From JAZDOK01 sp043798715 (lineage in GTDB: Bacteria > Vulcanimicrobiota > JAZDOK01): DNA of 64,000 bases. The notes beneath the pieces were generated by a model, which had not been told where the DNA came from, did not search any database, and saw only the letters and a list, made by a program, of their open reading frames with translations. Positions 30,342-38,698 of the stretch are shown one piece after another; positions within the stretch are counted from its first letter, which is position 1; every line of letters begins with the position of its first letter. The DNA lies in assembly GCA_043798715.1 (NCBI GenBank), contig JAZDOK010000013.1, positions 62,001 to 126,000 of the forward strand, written 5' to 3'. The position numbers and the translations under genes are program-made.

Positions 30342-31652
30342 ATGGAAAAGCTGACCATCATCGGCGGGGGACTCGCCGGCTGCGAAGCAGCCTGGCAGGC
30401 GGCCTCGCGCGGAATCCACGTCACGCTCTTCGAGATGCGCCCTGCGAAGATGACTCCCGTGCACCGCGGCGGGGGGCTCGCAGAGCTGGTCTGCAGCAAC
30501 TCTCTGGGCACCGATAACCCGGAAAAGCCCCCGGGGATCCTCAAATCCGAGCTTCGGCTTCTGGGTTCCCTCATTCTTCGCTGCGCCGACGAGAGCCGGG
30601 TCCCGGCCGGCCAAGCCCTGGCGGTGGATCGGGAAGCTTTTTCCAGGGCCGTCGAAGAGAAAATCGCCTCCTGTCCCCTCATCACCCTGAGGAGGGAGGA
30701 GATCACCCGTCTCCCCGAGGACCATCCGGTCATCGTGGCCGGCGGTCCCATGACCTCTGAGGCTCTGGCCTCCGGGATGAGGGATTTTTTCGGGGAAGAC
30801 TACCTGTATTTTTATGATGCGGTCTCCCCCATTGTCACCCTCTCTTCTCTCGATCAAAGTGTTATTTACCGGGGCAGCCGCTATGGCCGGGGAGAGGAGT
30901 CCTACCTCAATTGTCCTTTCAACCGGGAGGAGTACCTGCTCTTCTACCGGGAGCTGCTTTCGGCCGGGGTTCAGCCGGTCAAGGATTTCGAGAAGGACCT
31001 TTTTTTCGAGGCCTGTCTCCCCATCGAGGAGTTGGCCCGCCGGGGCGAAGATACGATGCGTTTCGGCCCGATGAAGCCGGTCGGCCTTCCCGAGCCCGCC
31101 AGCGGCCGGGAACCTTATGCGGTTCTCCAGATGCGGCAGGAGAACCGGGAGGGAACCCTCTACAACCTGGTCGGCTTTCAGACGAGGCTCCTCTGGCCCG
31201 AGCAGGAGCGGATCTTCCGCCTCATCCCGGGCCTTCGCAACGCCGAATTCGTGCGCCTGGGGGTCATGCACCGCAACCTCTATATCAATGCCCCCGTGCA
31301 CCTTCTGCCGACCGGGCAGGCGAAGATGCGGCCCGTTCTTTTTTTAGCCGGGCAGGTGACCGGGGTGGAGGGCTACCTGGAATCCACGGCGAGCGGCTGG
31401 CTGGCCGGGATTAACGCCGCCCGCCTCATCCGCGGGGAGGAGCTGCTGGTGCTCCATCCCGCCATGGCGATGGGGGCGCTCTTCCATCACATAACCGGGG
31501 CCCGCCCCGACCATTTTCAGCCGATGAACGTCAATTTCGGGATTTTCCCGGGTCTTCAGGAAAAAATCAGGAGCAAGCAGGAGAGAAACCGGAGGCTCAT
31601 CCACCGGGCAAGCGAGGAGGTCTCTTTATTATGTTCCGCTCTACAACCATAA
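30342..31652 (+). CDS. trmFO: methylenetetrahydrofolate-tRNA-(uracil-54-C5)-methyltransferase TrmFO
   Basis: TrmFO makes ribothymidine at tRNA position 54 using methylenetetrahydrofolate and FAD. The 436-residue protein has the N-terminal FAD motif IIGGGLAGCEAAWQAA, the TrmFO-specific LVCSNSLGTDNPEKPPG block, and further conserved segments such as YFYDAVSPIV-type YDAVSPIVT and VNFGIFPGL. ATG 30342 is preceded by GAGGG. Only one base separates it from the topA stop, and it overlaps hslV by 22 bp. The dprA-topA-trmFO-hslV order is shared with Firmicutes and some other phyla. Confidence 0.97.
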   Translation: MEKLTIIGGGLAGCEAAWQAASRGIHVTLFEMRPAKMTPVHRGGGLAELVCSNSLGTDNPEKPPGILKSELRLLGSLILRCADESRVPAGQALAVDREAFSRAVEEKIASCPLITLRREEITRLPEDHPVIVAGGPMTSEALASGMRDFFGEDYLYFYDAVSPIVTLSSLDQSVIYRGSRYGRGEESYLNCPFNREEYLLFYRELLSAGVQPVKDFEKDLFFEACLPIEELARRGEDTMRFGPMKPVGLPEPASGREPYAVLQMRQENREGTLYNLVGFQTRLLWPEQERIFRLIPGLRNAEFVRLGVMHRNLYINAPVHLLPTGQAKMRPVLFLAGQVTGVEGYLESTASGWLAGINAARLIRGEELLVLHPAMAMGALFHHITGARPDHFQPMNVNFGIFPGLQEKIRSKQERNRRLIHRASEEVSLLCSALQP

Positions 31653-32158
31653 TCGCCCTCAGGCACAAAGGGCAGGTCTCCATGGCCGGGGATGGCCAGG
31701 TGACTTTTGACAAGACGATCGTAAAGCATAAGACGAAGAAGATTCGCCGGATGTACGAGGGCAAAATCCTGGGGGGATTTGCCGGCTCGGCCGCCGACGG
31801 GCTGACCCTGTACGAGAAATTCGAGGGCAAGCTGGAAGAGTATCACGGGAACATAGTGCGCGCCGCAGTGGAGCTGGCCAAGGAGTGGCGGAGCGACAAG
31901 GTGCTTCGCAAGCTCGAGGCGCTGATGGTGGTGGCGGACCAGGAACATCTTTTGCTCCTTTCGGGGAACGGGGACGTGATCGAGCCGGATGACTCCATCG
32001 TGGCTATCGGATCCGGCGGCCCCTACGCCATCGCCGCCGCCCGGGCCCTGGTCGCGCATTCCGATCTTACCGCCGAGGAAATCGCCCGGGAATCCCTCCT
32101 CATCGCCTCTTCCATCTGCATCTATACGAATCAGGAACTGGTGGTGGAGTCTCTTTGA
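31631..32158 (+). CDS. hslV: ATP-dependent protease peptidase subunit HslV, without hslU
   Basis: HslV is the proteasome-beta-like chamber of the HslUV (ClpQY) protease. After removal of the leader MFRS, the Thr-Thr pair provides the catalytic N-terminal Thr. The following IIALRHKGQVSMAGDGQVT, the Lys of the KTKKIR motif and IGSGGPYAIAAARAL are typical. Length 175 residues is normal. The expected hslU ATPase gene, almost always next, is absent; the stop overlaps the start of a histidine kinase. HslU may be encoded elsewhere. Confidence 0.95.
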   Translation: MFRSTTIIALRHKGQVSMAGDGQVTFDKTIVKHKTKKIRRMYEGKILGGFAGSAADGLTLYEKFEGKLEEYHGNIVRAAVELAKEWRSDKVLRKLEALMVVADQEHLLLLSGNGDVIEPDDSIVAIGSGGPYAIAAARALVAHSDLTAEEIARESLLIASSICIYTNQELVVESL

Positions 32159-34143
32159 AAAAAATAAAAATCCTGACGCAGATTCAACTGGCTTTTCTCC
32201 TCCTGGCCATGATCTCTCTGGTCATTGCCTGGATCTTCACCTTCATGATCTTAGGAGTCAGGATTACTCCTCTTTCCGTCGGGATTTCCCTCGGTCTCGG
32301 GCTTCTTCTGGGTTTTGTCCTGCCCCTCGGGGTGGCCCACGCGATCCATTACCGGCTGAGGAAGCCCCTGGAAGAGCTCACCGCCCTCTGCCATGATATT
32401 TCGCGGGGATCCTATGATCTGGAGATTCCATCCTCGCTGGCCGCAAAAGACGCGGAGATATACCGGCTGGCTGAGGCTTTCGAGCGGATGCGACTGAACC
32501 TGGTAAGCACCATCCGGGACAATGCCAAACTGTATCTGGAGACGAGAGCCAACGATTTCTCGGGAATGTTCGACGCCTCCCGCATCGTCAATTCCAGCCT
32601 GGATCTCGATACCATTCTGGACCGGGTCGTCAAGGTGGCCAAGAAGCTCCTTAATGCGGACAGCACCGCCATTACCATGATTGATGAAGGATCTGAAGGA
32701 CTCCAGAGGGTTCGGGCGGCCCAGGGTCATTCTCAGGAGACGGTGAAGCAGTTTTGGCAGAATCCCGGCGAGGGGCTCGGGGGCTGGGTCATTCAGGAGA
32801 AAAAACCCCTGGCCGTCCACGACGTTGAGAAGGATCCCCGCTTTTCCAATCCTCTTCTCAAGGCCGAGGGGATCAGGGCCGTGCTCTGTGTGCCGATATT
32901 AAGCGAGGGGAAAGCACTGGGCGTACTTTACGCGGATTTCCACCAGACTCACAACTTCAGCGAGGAGGAGATCAAACTTCTCTACACTCTGGCCAATCAG
33001 GCGGCCACCGCCATCAGGAACGCCCGCCTCTTTGCTCAGGTGGTGGCCGAGAAGGAGCGAAACGAAGCCATCCTCCAGGCGATGGACGACGGTGTGATGA
33101 CCTTAGATGATAATTTGTTGATCCGCTCTTTTAACCAGGCGGCCGAAAGGATAACCGGTTGGAGGGTGGAGGAGGCCTTGGGGCGGGAATGCCGGGAGGT
33201 TTTGCAGGGCAGGTTTCCCGCTGAAAACATAGAGTGCTGTGCCGATAATTGTTTTTTTAAACAGGCGGCGACGGAGCAGATAGGGAGCATTCACTATGAA
33301 CTTAAGATCAAGGCCAGGGACGGCAGTGATAAATATATTTCCGTCTCAGCTTCTCCGGTCAAAGAGGAGCATTTTACCGGAGGGGTCTTCGTCCTCCATG
33401 ATATCTCCAAAATGATGGAGCTGGAACAGCTCAAGGCCGATATCATCACCGCGGTCTCTCATGAACTCAAGACGCCGCTCACCTCCGTCAAGAGCCTGAT
33501 TGGGACGATGCTTCATCCCCGCGCCGATTATGGTCCCAAGAGGACCCGGGAATGCCTCGAAATGATGAACGAGGAGGCCGACCGGCTGGCCCGGGAGATA
33601 GAGAAGCTTCTGGAGGCGGCCAGGTTCCGGAGCGAAAAACTGGTCGTCCAACCGCAGCCGATCCTGCTCGATGAAGTATATCATAAACTGGAGAAGAGGC
33701 TGACCCGGATGTCGGCACAGCACTCCTTTGCCTTCGAGCCGGACAGTCCCTCTCCCGTGCTGGCGGATCCCGTCCACATCGAGTATGTCCTGTACCACCT
33801 GGTCGGAAATGCCGTTAAATTTTCCCCCGGAGGCGGCCGCATCCTGGTGGCAACCAGGGAGGAGGATTCCTTTGTGGCCGTGAGCGTCTCGGATCAGGGG
33901 ATCGGGATTCCCTTTGACCAGAAGGAAAGAATCTTCGAACTCTTCCATCGGGTGGATTTCAGTCCCACGCGGTGGGCCTACGGGACCGGGACCGGCCTCT
34001 ACCTGGTCAAGCACATCGTCCAGGCCCACGGCGGAGAAATTTCGGTAGAGAGCGCCCTTGGGAAAGGTTCTACTTTTACATTCACCCTTCCCAAGAGCCC
34101 TGTTACGAATGGTGTTCTCTCCTGCGGGGAGCCGGATATTTAA
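32155..34143 (+). CDS. membrane histidine kinase, HAMP-GAF-PAS-HisKA-HATPase
   Basis: TTG 32155 overlaps the hslV stop. The 662-residue protein has two membrane helices (about 10-32 and 40-62) with almost no periplasmic loop, then a HAMP linker, a GAF domain (about 150-295), a PAS domain (about 300-420), a HisKA dimerisation helix with the phospho-acceptor His436 in AVSHELKTPLTSV, and an HATPase_c domain (about 530-650) with N, G1 (DQGIGIP) and G2 (GTGTGLYL) boxes. The PAS region contains a Cys cluster (ENIECCADNCFF), so redox or metal sensing is possible. The adjacent response regulator is its likely partner. Confidence 0.93.
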   Translation: MKKIKILTQIQLAFLLLAMISLVIAWIFTFMILGVRITPLSVGISLGLGLLLGFVLPLGVAHAIHYRLRKPLEELTALCHDISRGSYDLEIPSSLAAKDAEIYRLAEAFERMRLNLVSTIRDNAKLYLETRANDFSGMFDASRIVNSSLDLDTILDRVVKVAKKLLNADSTAITMIDEGSEGLQRVRAAQGHSQETVKQFWQNPGEGLGGWVIQEKKPLAVHDVEKDPRFSNPLLKAEGIRAVLCVPILSEGKALGVLYADFHQTHNFSEEEIKLLYTLANQAATAIRNARLFAQVVAEKERNEAILQAMDDGVMTLDDNLLIRSFNQAAERITGWRVEEALGRECREVLQGRFPAENIECCADNCFFKQAATEQIGSIHYELKIKARDGSDKYISVSASPVKEEHFTGGVFVLHDISKMMELEQLKADIITAVSHELKTPLTSVKSLIGTMLHPRADYGPKRTRECLEMMNEEADRLAREIEKLLEAARFRSEKLVVQPQPILLDEVYHKLEKRLTRMSAQHSFAFEPDSPSPVLADPVHIEYVLYHLVGNAVKFSPGGGRILVATREEDSFVAVSVSDQGIGIPFDQKERIFELFHRVDFSPTRWAYGTGTGLYLVKHIVQAHGGEISVESALGKGSTFTFTLPKSPVTNGVLSCGEPDI

Positions 34144-34155
34144 GAGGAGTTGGCT

Positions 34156-34533
34156 ATGGACGGGAAAAAGATCATTCTTCTGGTGGAAGACGACCTTACC
34201 CTGCGCCGCAGTATCGGCTTCTTTCTTGAAGTAGAGGGTTTTCTTGTGCTCGAGGCCGGCAACGGGCGGGAGGCCCTCGAAGTCATCGGGCATTCACCCC
34301 CGGATCTCATCGTGACCGACATCATGATGCCCGAGATGGACGGGGTTCAGTTTTACCTGACTCTTAAGGAGGATCCGGCGTCCAGGGAGATTCCCGTCAT
34401 CGCGCTGACGGTCAAGAATGCCTTGCAGGATCACCAGTATGCCTCCTACCTCGGCATGGACGAATATCTGAACAAGCCCTTCGATCCCCAGGAACTCATG
34501 GGAAAGATCAGGAAATTGCTGGAGAAATACTGA
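34156..34533 (+). CDS. stand-alone response regulator receiver domain
   Basis: ATG 34156 has AAGAGGAG 6 nt upstream; a TTG at 34150 is less likely. The 125 residues are a single CheY-like receiver: acidic pair in LVEDDLTLR, phospho-acceptor Asp55 in IVTDIMMPEMDG, Thr in IALTVKN and Lys in NKPFDP. There is no output domain, so it acts by protein contact or phosphorelay. It lies 12 bp after the kinase gene and surely pairs with it. Confidence 0.93.
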   Translation: MDGKKIILLVEDDLTLRRSIGFFLEVEGFLVLEAGNGREALEVIGHSPPDLIVTDIMMPEMDGVQFYLTLKEDPASREIPVIALTVKNALQDHQYASYLGMDEYLNKPFDPQELMGKIRKLLEKY

Positions 34534-34656
34534 TTAAGCCAGCACGGATGCCACGCATTATGCAGCCTGAAATTATTGTTTTTGCATCTGCGGGTTTACT
34601 TTTTATGATTTGTCGGTATAGTCATATATACTGAATATTAGGAAGGACGCATAAAT

Positions 34657-36117
34657 ATGATAGTTAGAAACGTTGGAAATCAGTCCCACCCACCGAATCA
34701 CGGGTCTGAAAATAAGCGCAAAGTAACGGGTATCGAAGAAAGAGTTTCCCCGGGTGAAGGAACTAAACCCTCGCAGCCGTCGGGAGGCTCTCAGGTAAAT
34801 CAGATGCCGGGTAACGGGCAACAAACAACCACTACGGATCATGTGACTATCCGGGGCGGAAATGGAAACGACGTCATCAATGTGGCGCAGGACAAAGATG
34901 GGAACCTTCGGGTGGACGTAAACGGCGACGTGAAGACCTACACGAAGGAGCAGGCCCGCGGCCTGGTGATAGAGGGGGGCACGGGAAACGACAACATAAC
35001 TCTCGACAAGGGAGTCACTTATGATTTGACGCTTGACGGCGGCGTCGGAAACGATGAAATTCAAGGAGGGAGCGGGAAAAACACCATCAAAGGCGGGGTC
35101 GGGAATGACAAACTCGTCGGGGGATCCGGCGGTAACGTCATAGATGGGGGAGACGGAAGAGATTATATCGCCGGAGGCAAAGGAGATGACACCCTCACCG
35201 GAGGAAAAGGTGATGATGTCATCTACGGCCTCAATGGGAATGATACTATTGAAGGCGGTGCAGGAAAAGATTACCTGGACGGCGGCGCGGGGAACGACGC
35301 CATCCGGGGCGGGGATGAAAACGATACCATCTTTGGGGGCCGCGGGAACGATATCCTGGAAGGTGGAAAGGGCACCAATGTAATAGCCGGCGGCGACGGC
35401 AAAGACACCATCAAGAGCGCCGGAGTCAAGGACAAAGTTTACTCGCAGTCTGATGACACTGTGCAGACAGTGGATGAACCGAAGACCTTTTGGGAAAAAG
35501 TAACCACGTTCTTCAGTGAACTCTTTAATGGGAAACAGGATAAAACGCCGGTGACCACCGATGTGCCCATTGACAATTCTCTGGGGTCCAATATCCAGGT
35601 AAATGGAGACGACGAGTTTAAAACCAGGGTTTCATCCGACCTGGATGCCCTTCGTTCAACTCCAACCGGCAAGAAAATGCTGGAATCGCTGAAGGGAAGT
35701 TCCCACTCCATTGACATCCAGGAGTCGGATGGACTCAACAACATGGTCACTTACGAGGATTCCCTGTTGAATGATGACGGGAGCAGAGGTTCCGGGGCTG
35801 ATGTTACCGTAAATTATAATCCCTCCCGCGTCACCACCGGTCTTGGAACTTCCGCCTGGGAGCAGCGCCCTCCTGTCGTGGGACTCTATCACGAATTGGC
35901 TCATTCATATAATGCAGTGACCGGCACCACCCAGAAAGGGACGGACAGCACGGGGGCCCCAAACCTGGAAGACCAGGCCATAGGCATTCCCAACAGCGGG
36001 ATCCCTTATAATCATGATTCAAACCCGGCCACTCCGCTGGAGACAGGAAATCCCACCGCTCTGACGGAAAACGCACTGAGAAGCGAACTGGGAGAGCCGA
36101 AGAGGCCTGTTTATTGA
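34657..36117 (+). CDS. RTX-repeat protein with C-terminal M91/NleD-like metallopeptidase domain
   Basis: AGGAAGGA precedes ATG 34657 by 9 nt. Residues about 60-265 contain roughly a dozen hemolysin-type nonapeptides of the form GGxGNDxxx (for example GGKGDDVIYGLNGNDTI), which bind calcium. After a spacer, the C-terminal 180 residues carry a zinc-protease motif His412-Glu413-Leu-Ala-His416 (LYHELAHSYN) and end with ENALRSELGEPKRPVY. This C-terminal pattern matches the M91 family of effector peptidases (NleD, XopG, HopH). There is no signal peptide; RTX proteins normally leave by a type I system, which is not in the window. It is probably a secreted toxin or effector. Confidence 0.85.
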   Translation: MIVRNVGNQSHPPNHGSENKRKVTGIEERVSPGEGTKPSQPSGGSQVNQMPGNGQQTTTTDHVTIRGGNGNDVINVAQDKDGNLRVDVNGDVKTYTKEQARGLVIEGGTGNDNITLDKGVTYDLTLDGGVGNDEIQGGSGKNTIKGGVGNDKLVGGSGGNVIDGGDGRDYIAGGKGDDTLTGGKGDDVIYGLNGNDTIEGGAGKDYLDGGAGNDAIRGGDENDTIFGGRGNDILEGGKGTNVIAGGDGKDTIKSAGVKDKVYSQSDDTVQTVDEPKTFWEKVTTFFSELFNGKQDKTPVTTDVPIDNSLGSNIQVNGDDEFKTRVSSDLDALRSTPTGKKMLESLKGSSHSIDIQESDGLNNMVTYEDSLLNDDGSRGSGADVTVNYNPSRVTTGLGTSAWEQRPPVVGLYHELAHSYNAVTGTTQKGTDSTGAPNLEDQAIGIPNSGIPYNHDSNPATPLETGNPTALTENALRSELGEPKRPVY

Positions 36118-36159
36118 TGCGATATGCATCTTGTCTTGCGTAACCGGAACGGAGAAGTT

Positions 36160-36837
36160 ATGACAACGAGGACTCGTCCTGCATATGCGGGGCGGGTCTT
36201 CTTGGTTCTCGGGATGGGATTTCTCCTGTCTGCCGTGCTGGGAATCTTCCCGGGTGCCTGTAAGGAAAGGACGAATCGCATGGAAGCAATGATTTCCCAA
36301 AAGGCGCATCTGGCCGTCAGTATTAAAAAGGTGGAAGAAAACAAGCTTTCAATTTCCTATACGCTCAGGAACGATTCTCCAAAGTCGCTCCTGGTTTTCA
36401 ACCGGCTCTATGCCGCCGATTCAATGGGGAATATCAGGATAAAGCCCGACCGCTTCTATATCTATCCGGAGAACGGCTCCACCTTGGCCGTGACCAGGCG
36501 GGTCATGCCCATTCCGGCGGGGATGGCCGTGGAATCCCCCGAAGTGCCCCTGGGCGTTATTCTTAAGACCGGGCGGGAATTGACGGAGACCGGGACGCTG
36601 GCCCTTCCTCTTAAGATGGATACTCCCTATGGAAGCAACAGCGATATGAAACCGGCCGTCTTCAAGGAACTCAGCTTCTCGCTCGGCGTGGCGCCGCTGG
36701 ACGACGCCCTTCCGATTCGCAGGGTTAAGGTGGAGGGGGCGGAAGCGCTGACCCTGCACTACGGGCCGGCCCTTAAGAACCAGGTCATTCTGACCGCAGA
36801 GCCCGTCACCATCGAGCTTCAGGCTTTGATCCGCTGA
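36160..36837 (+). CDS. exported protein of unknown function, possible lipoprotein (225 aa)
   Basis: ATG 36160 is preceded by GGAGAAG; the frame extends upstream to 36124 without a better site. The N-terminus has a signal-type hydrophobic core (VFLVLGMGFLLSAVLGIF) followed by PGACKER, where the Cys could be a poor lipobox. The mature part is beta-rich (SISYTLRNDSPKSLLVFNRL), resembling a small Ig-like domain, and ends with a Leu/Val-rich strand. No family is recognised. It lies 42 bp after the RTX-M91 gene and may be an immunity or accessory protein for it, which is only inference. Confidence 0.6.
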   Translation: MTTRTRPAYAGRVFLVLGMGFLLSAVLGIFPGACKERTNRMEAMISQKAHLAVSIKKVEENKLSISYTLRNDSPKSLLVFNRLYAADSMGNIRIKPDRFYIYPENGSTLAVTRRVMPIPAGMAVESPEVPLGVILKTGRELTETGTLALPLKMDTPYGSNSDMKPAVFKELSFSLGVAPLDDALPIRRVKVEGAEALTLHYGPALKNQVILTAEPVTIELQALIR

Positions 36838-37030
36838 TCTCCGCTCTCCGCCCAAAATCCGCCCAGACTTTTACCATGCTCCCTTGCTATTTTCTTCCGG
36901 TGCGGCGAAGATCATGGTGAAACATAGGCCAGGGACTATCGGCAAGAGTTCCCGAACCATATATTGCATAAAGCCTGTGATTAGATGACCTGACCGTTCC
37001 CCTTTTTTAGTACAACCTGAATTTAGAAAT

Positions 37031-38698
37031 TCAGACGTATTTGAAATTGGCGGCCAGGGACTCAAATAGCGGCTTGTAGGAATCAAAATCCCCGGATGGG
37101 GCCGAGAAGTTTAGGTGATAGCGTCCCCTCTTTCCGGGAAACATATATTCCCAGTGCCGGCTCGTCTCCATCTTGCCCTTGGCCGTGCGGTCCAGGAGGT
37201 ATTCCAGCCGGGCGGCCGGCTGCCCCTTCAGGTTGACAAGTTCGAAAGAGACCTGCCGGTATGCCGGCTGCAGCCTGAAACGGCCAGCCAGTTCCCCGGC
37301 CTGCCGCTTAAGGTCCCTCGCCTTCACCGGGTCATAAACCTGCACTTCCAGGGAGGCGCTCCCGGGGGTGTCCGGGGCGTCGGCGGAGAAGCGGACCTGG
37401 CGCCGGGTTCCATCCCACGAGCCGGGGTGCCAGGTCCTCGGATAGGAAACCGAAAAGAATGCCTGATCCTGAAGGTAGCTCTCAAGGGATGCGTCAGCGA
37501 CATCCACGCTGCTCCTAAGGATAGCCCGATCCAATTCCGCCTCCATGCTATCCCGGTCAAGCGTTCCCGGGGACACTTCGAGGAGGCGGCTTTCCCGGTG
37601 GATTCCGGGCCCCGCTTCCCCGCGGGTCATCTCTTTGAGTCGAAGAGACGTATCCTCCAGGCCCACGCTCACCTCCTGGCGATCCGCCGTCAGGCACGTA
37701 GCGGTGAAAAGCCCCTCTCTTTCGAAAGCCCTCCAGCGCGCCCCGCCCCATTGGGACCCCGGGGAAAACGGCTCCGGCGGCAGGGCCGGCTTAAGTATGG
37801 CCTTCACCTTCTCCGGGGTGGTCCGGGCAATTAGCCCCTCGTTGAAGTCGTCATAGGCTGCCTGGCGAAGGATCCAGGCGTGGCGCTCCTTCAGCACGGG
37901 AGAGCCGGGCTCGGCATAGAGGTGAATTTCAAGATAATAGTCGTCGCCCGCGCGGTGGATGGTGGCATCCCTCAGCAGGTCGCCGTTATCATTAGTATCC
38001 TGGAATCGGTAGGAGAGGCGCTCGGCCGTGGCGGCGGATTTCAAGGCCCGGAGGACCTTATCCTGGACGCCGATTCCCAGGCGGTCCTTGAGGAGGTCCG
38101 TGCCGTAACTGAAGGTGGATGTAGAATCCAGAAACGGCCTGAAGAAGAGGATGAGGACTACCAGCACGACCACCATCATCAGAAAGCCGGCCACGTTGGG
38201 AACCACCAGCCGCCCCCGATCCTCGGGGAAGGCGTGGAAGACGAGGGTCCCGGCCAGGTAGAGCCCGACCAGGAGGGCGACGTCCACGATGACGATGTGC
38301 AGGTACACCGCCTCGTGGCTGAAGCCGGCGAGGAGGCTCAGGAGAAAGACCAGGGGGGCCGTGACGGCCAGGATGAGGGTTACGCTCAAGACGAGCGTCA
38401 GGGGGACGAGGACCACCTTTCCCGAACTTTCCTCCCGCCCCATGAGCCGGTAGGCGAGAAAAAAGAAAGGAACGGAGAGGGCGAAGCCGAGGAGGACCAG
38501 GAGGGCGACCTTGAGGCCGTCCTTCACGGCCGTCTCGGGGGTGATGCCTATTCCCATGGCCAGGCCGTACAGGGCTCCGCCGGCGACCGAAAACAGGAGC
38601 GCCCAGAAGATGAAGCGGCCCGGCGGCCGGTTCTCCCTGATGGCCTCCACCAGCCCGCGCTGGCGAAAAATGCCGAAAAGGGCGCTGAAAATATTCAT
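37031..38698 (-). CDS. Yip1-like membrane protein with extracellular beta domain (555 aa)
   Basis: ATG 38698 overlaps the stop of the upstream gene (ATGA) and has a GAGGTG ribosome-binding site. The first 200 residues contain five or six membrane helices of the Yip1-domain kind (FIFWALLFSVAGGALYGLAM, VALLVLLGFALSVPFFFLAY). The remaining 350 residues are soluble, with segments such as YYLEIHLYAEPGSP and PGSASLEVQVYDPVKA; the end resembles a PsbP-like/DUF1795 fold. Function is unknown. It forms a two-gene operon with the giant zinc-ribbon membrane protein. Confidence 0.7.
   Translation of the reverse strand: MNIFSALFGIFRQRGLVEAIRENRPPGRFIFWALLFSVAGGALYGLAMGIGITPETAVKDGLKVALLVLLGFALSVPFFFLAYRLMGREESSGKVVLVPLTLVLSVTLILAVTAPLVFLLSLLAGFSHEAVYLHIVIVDVALLVGLYLAGTLVFHAFPEDRGRLVVPNVAGFLMMVVVLVVLILFFRPFLDSTSTFSYGTDLLKDRLGIGVQDKVLRALKSAATAERLSYRFQDTNDNGDLLRDATIHRAGDDYYLEIHLYAEPGSPVLKERHAWILRQAAYDDFNEGLIARTTPEKVKAILKPALPPEPFSPGSQWGGARWRAFEREGLFTATCLTADRQEVSVGLEDTSLRLKEMTRGEAGPGIHRESRLLEVSPGTLDRDSMEAELDRAILRSSVDVADASLESYLQDQAFFSVSYPRTWHPGSWDGTRRQVRFSADAPDTPGSASLEVQVYDPVKARDLKRQAGELAGRFRLQPAYRQVSFELVNLKGQPAARLEYLLDRTAKGKMETSRHWEYMFPGKRGRYHLNFSAPSGDFDSYKPLFESLAANFKYV

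Noticed and set aside
36838..37030. Minus-strand frame 36871-37086 and possible transposase fragment
   Set aside because: Its C-terminal part has no motif I can identify, no ribosome-binding site, and overlaps the end of the Yip1-like gene.
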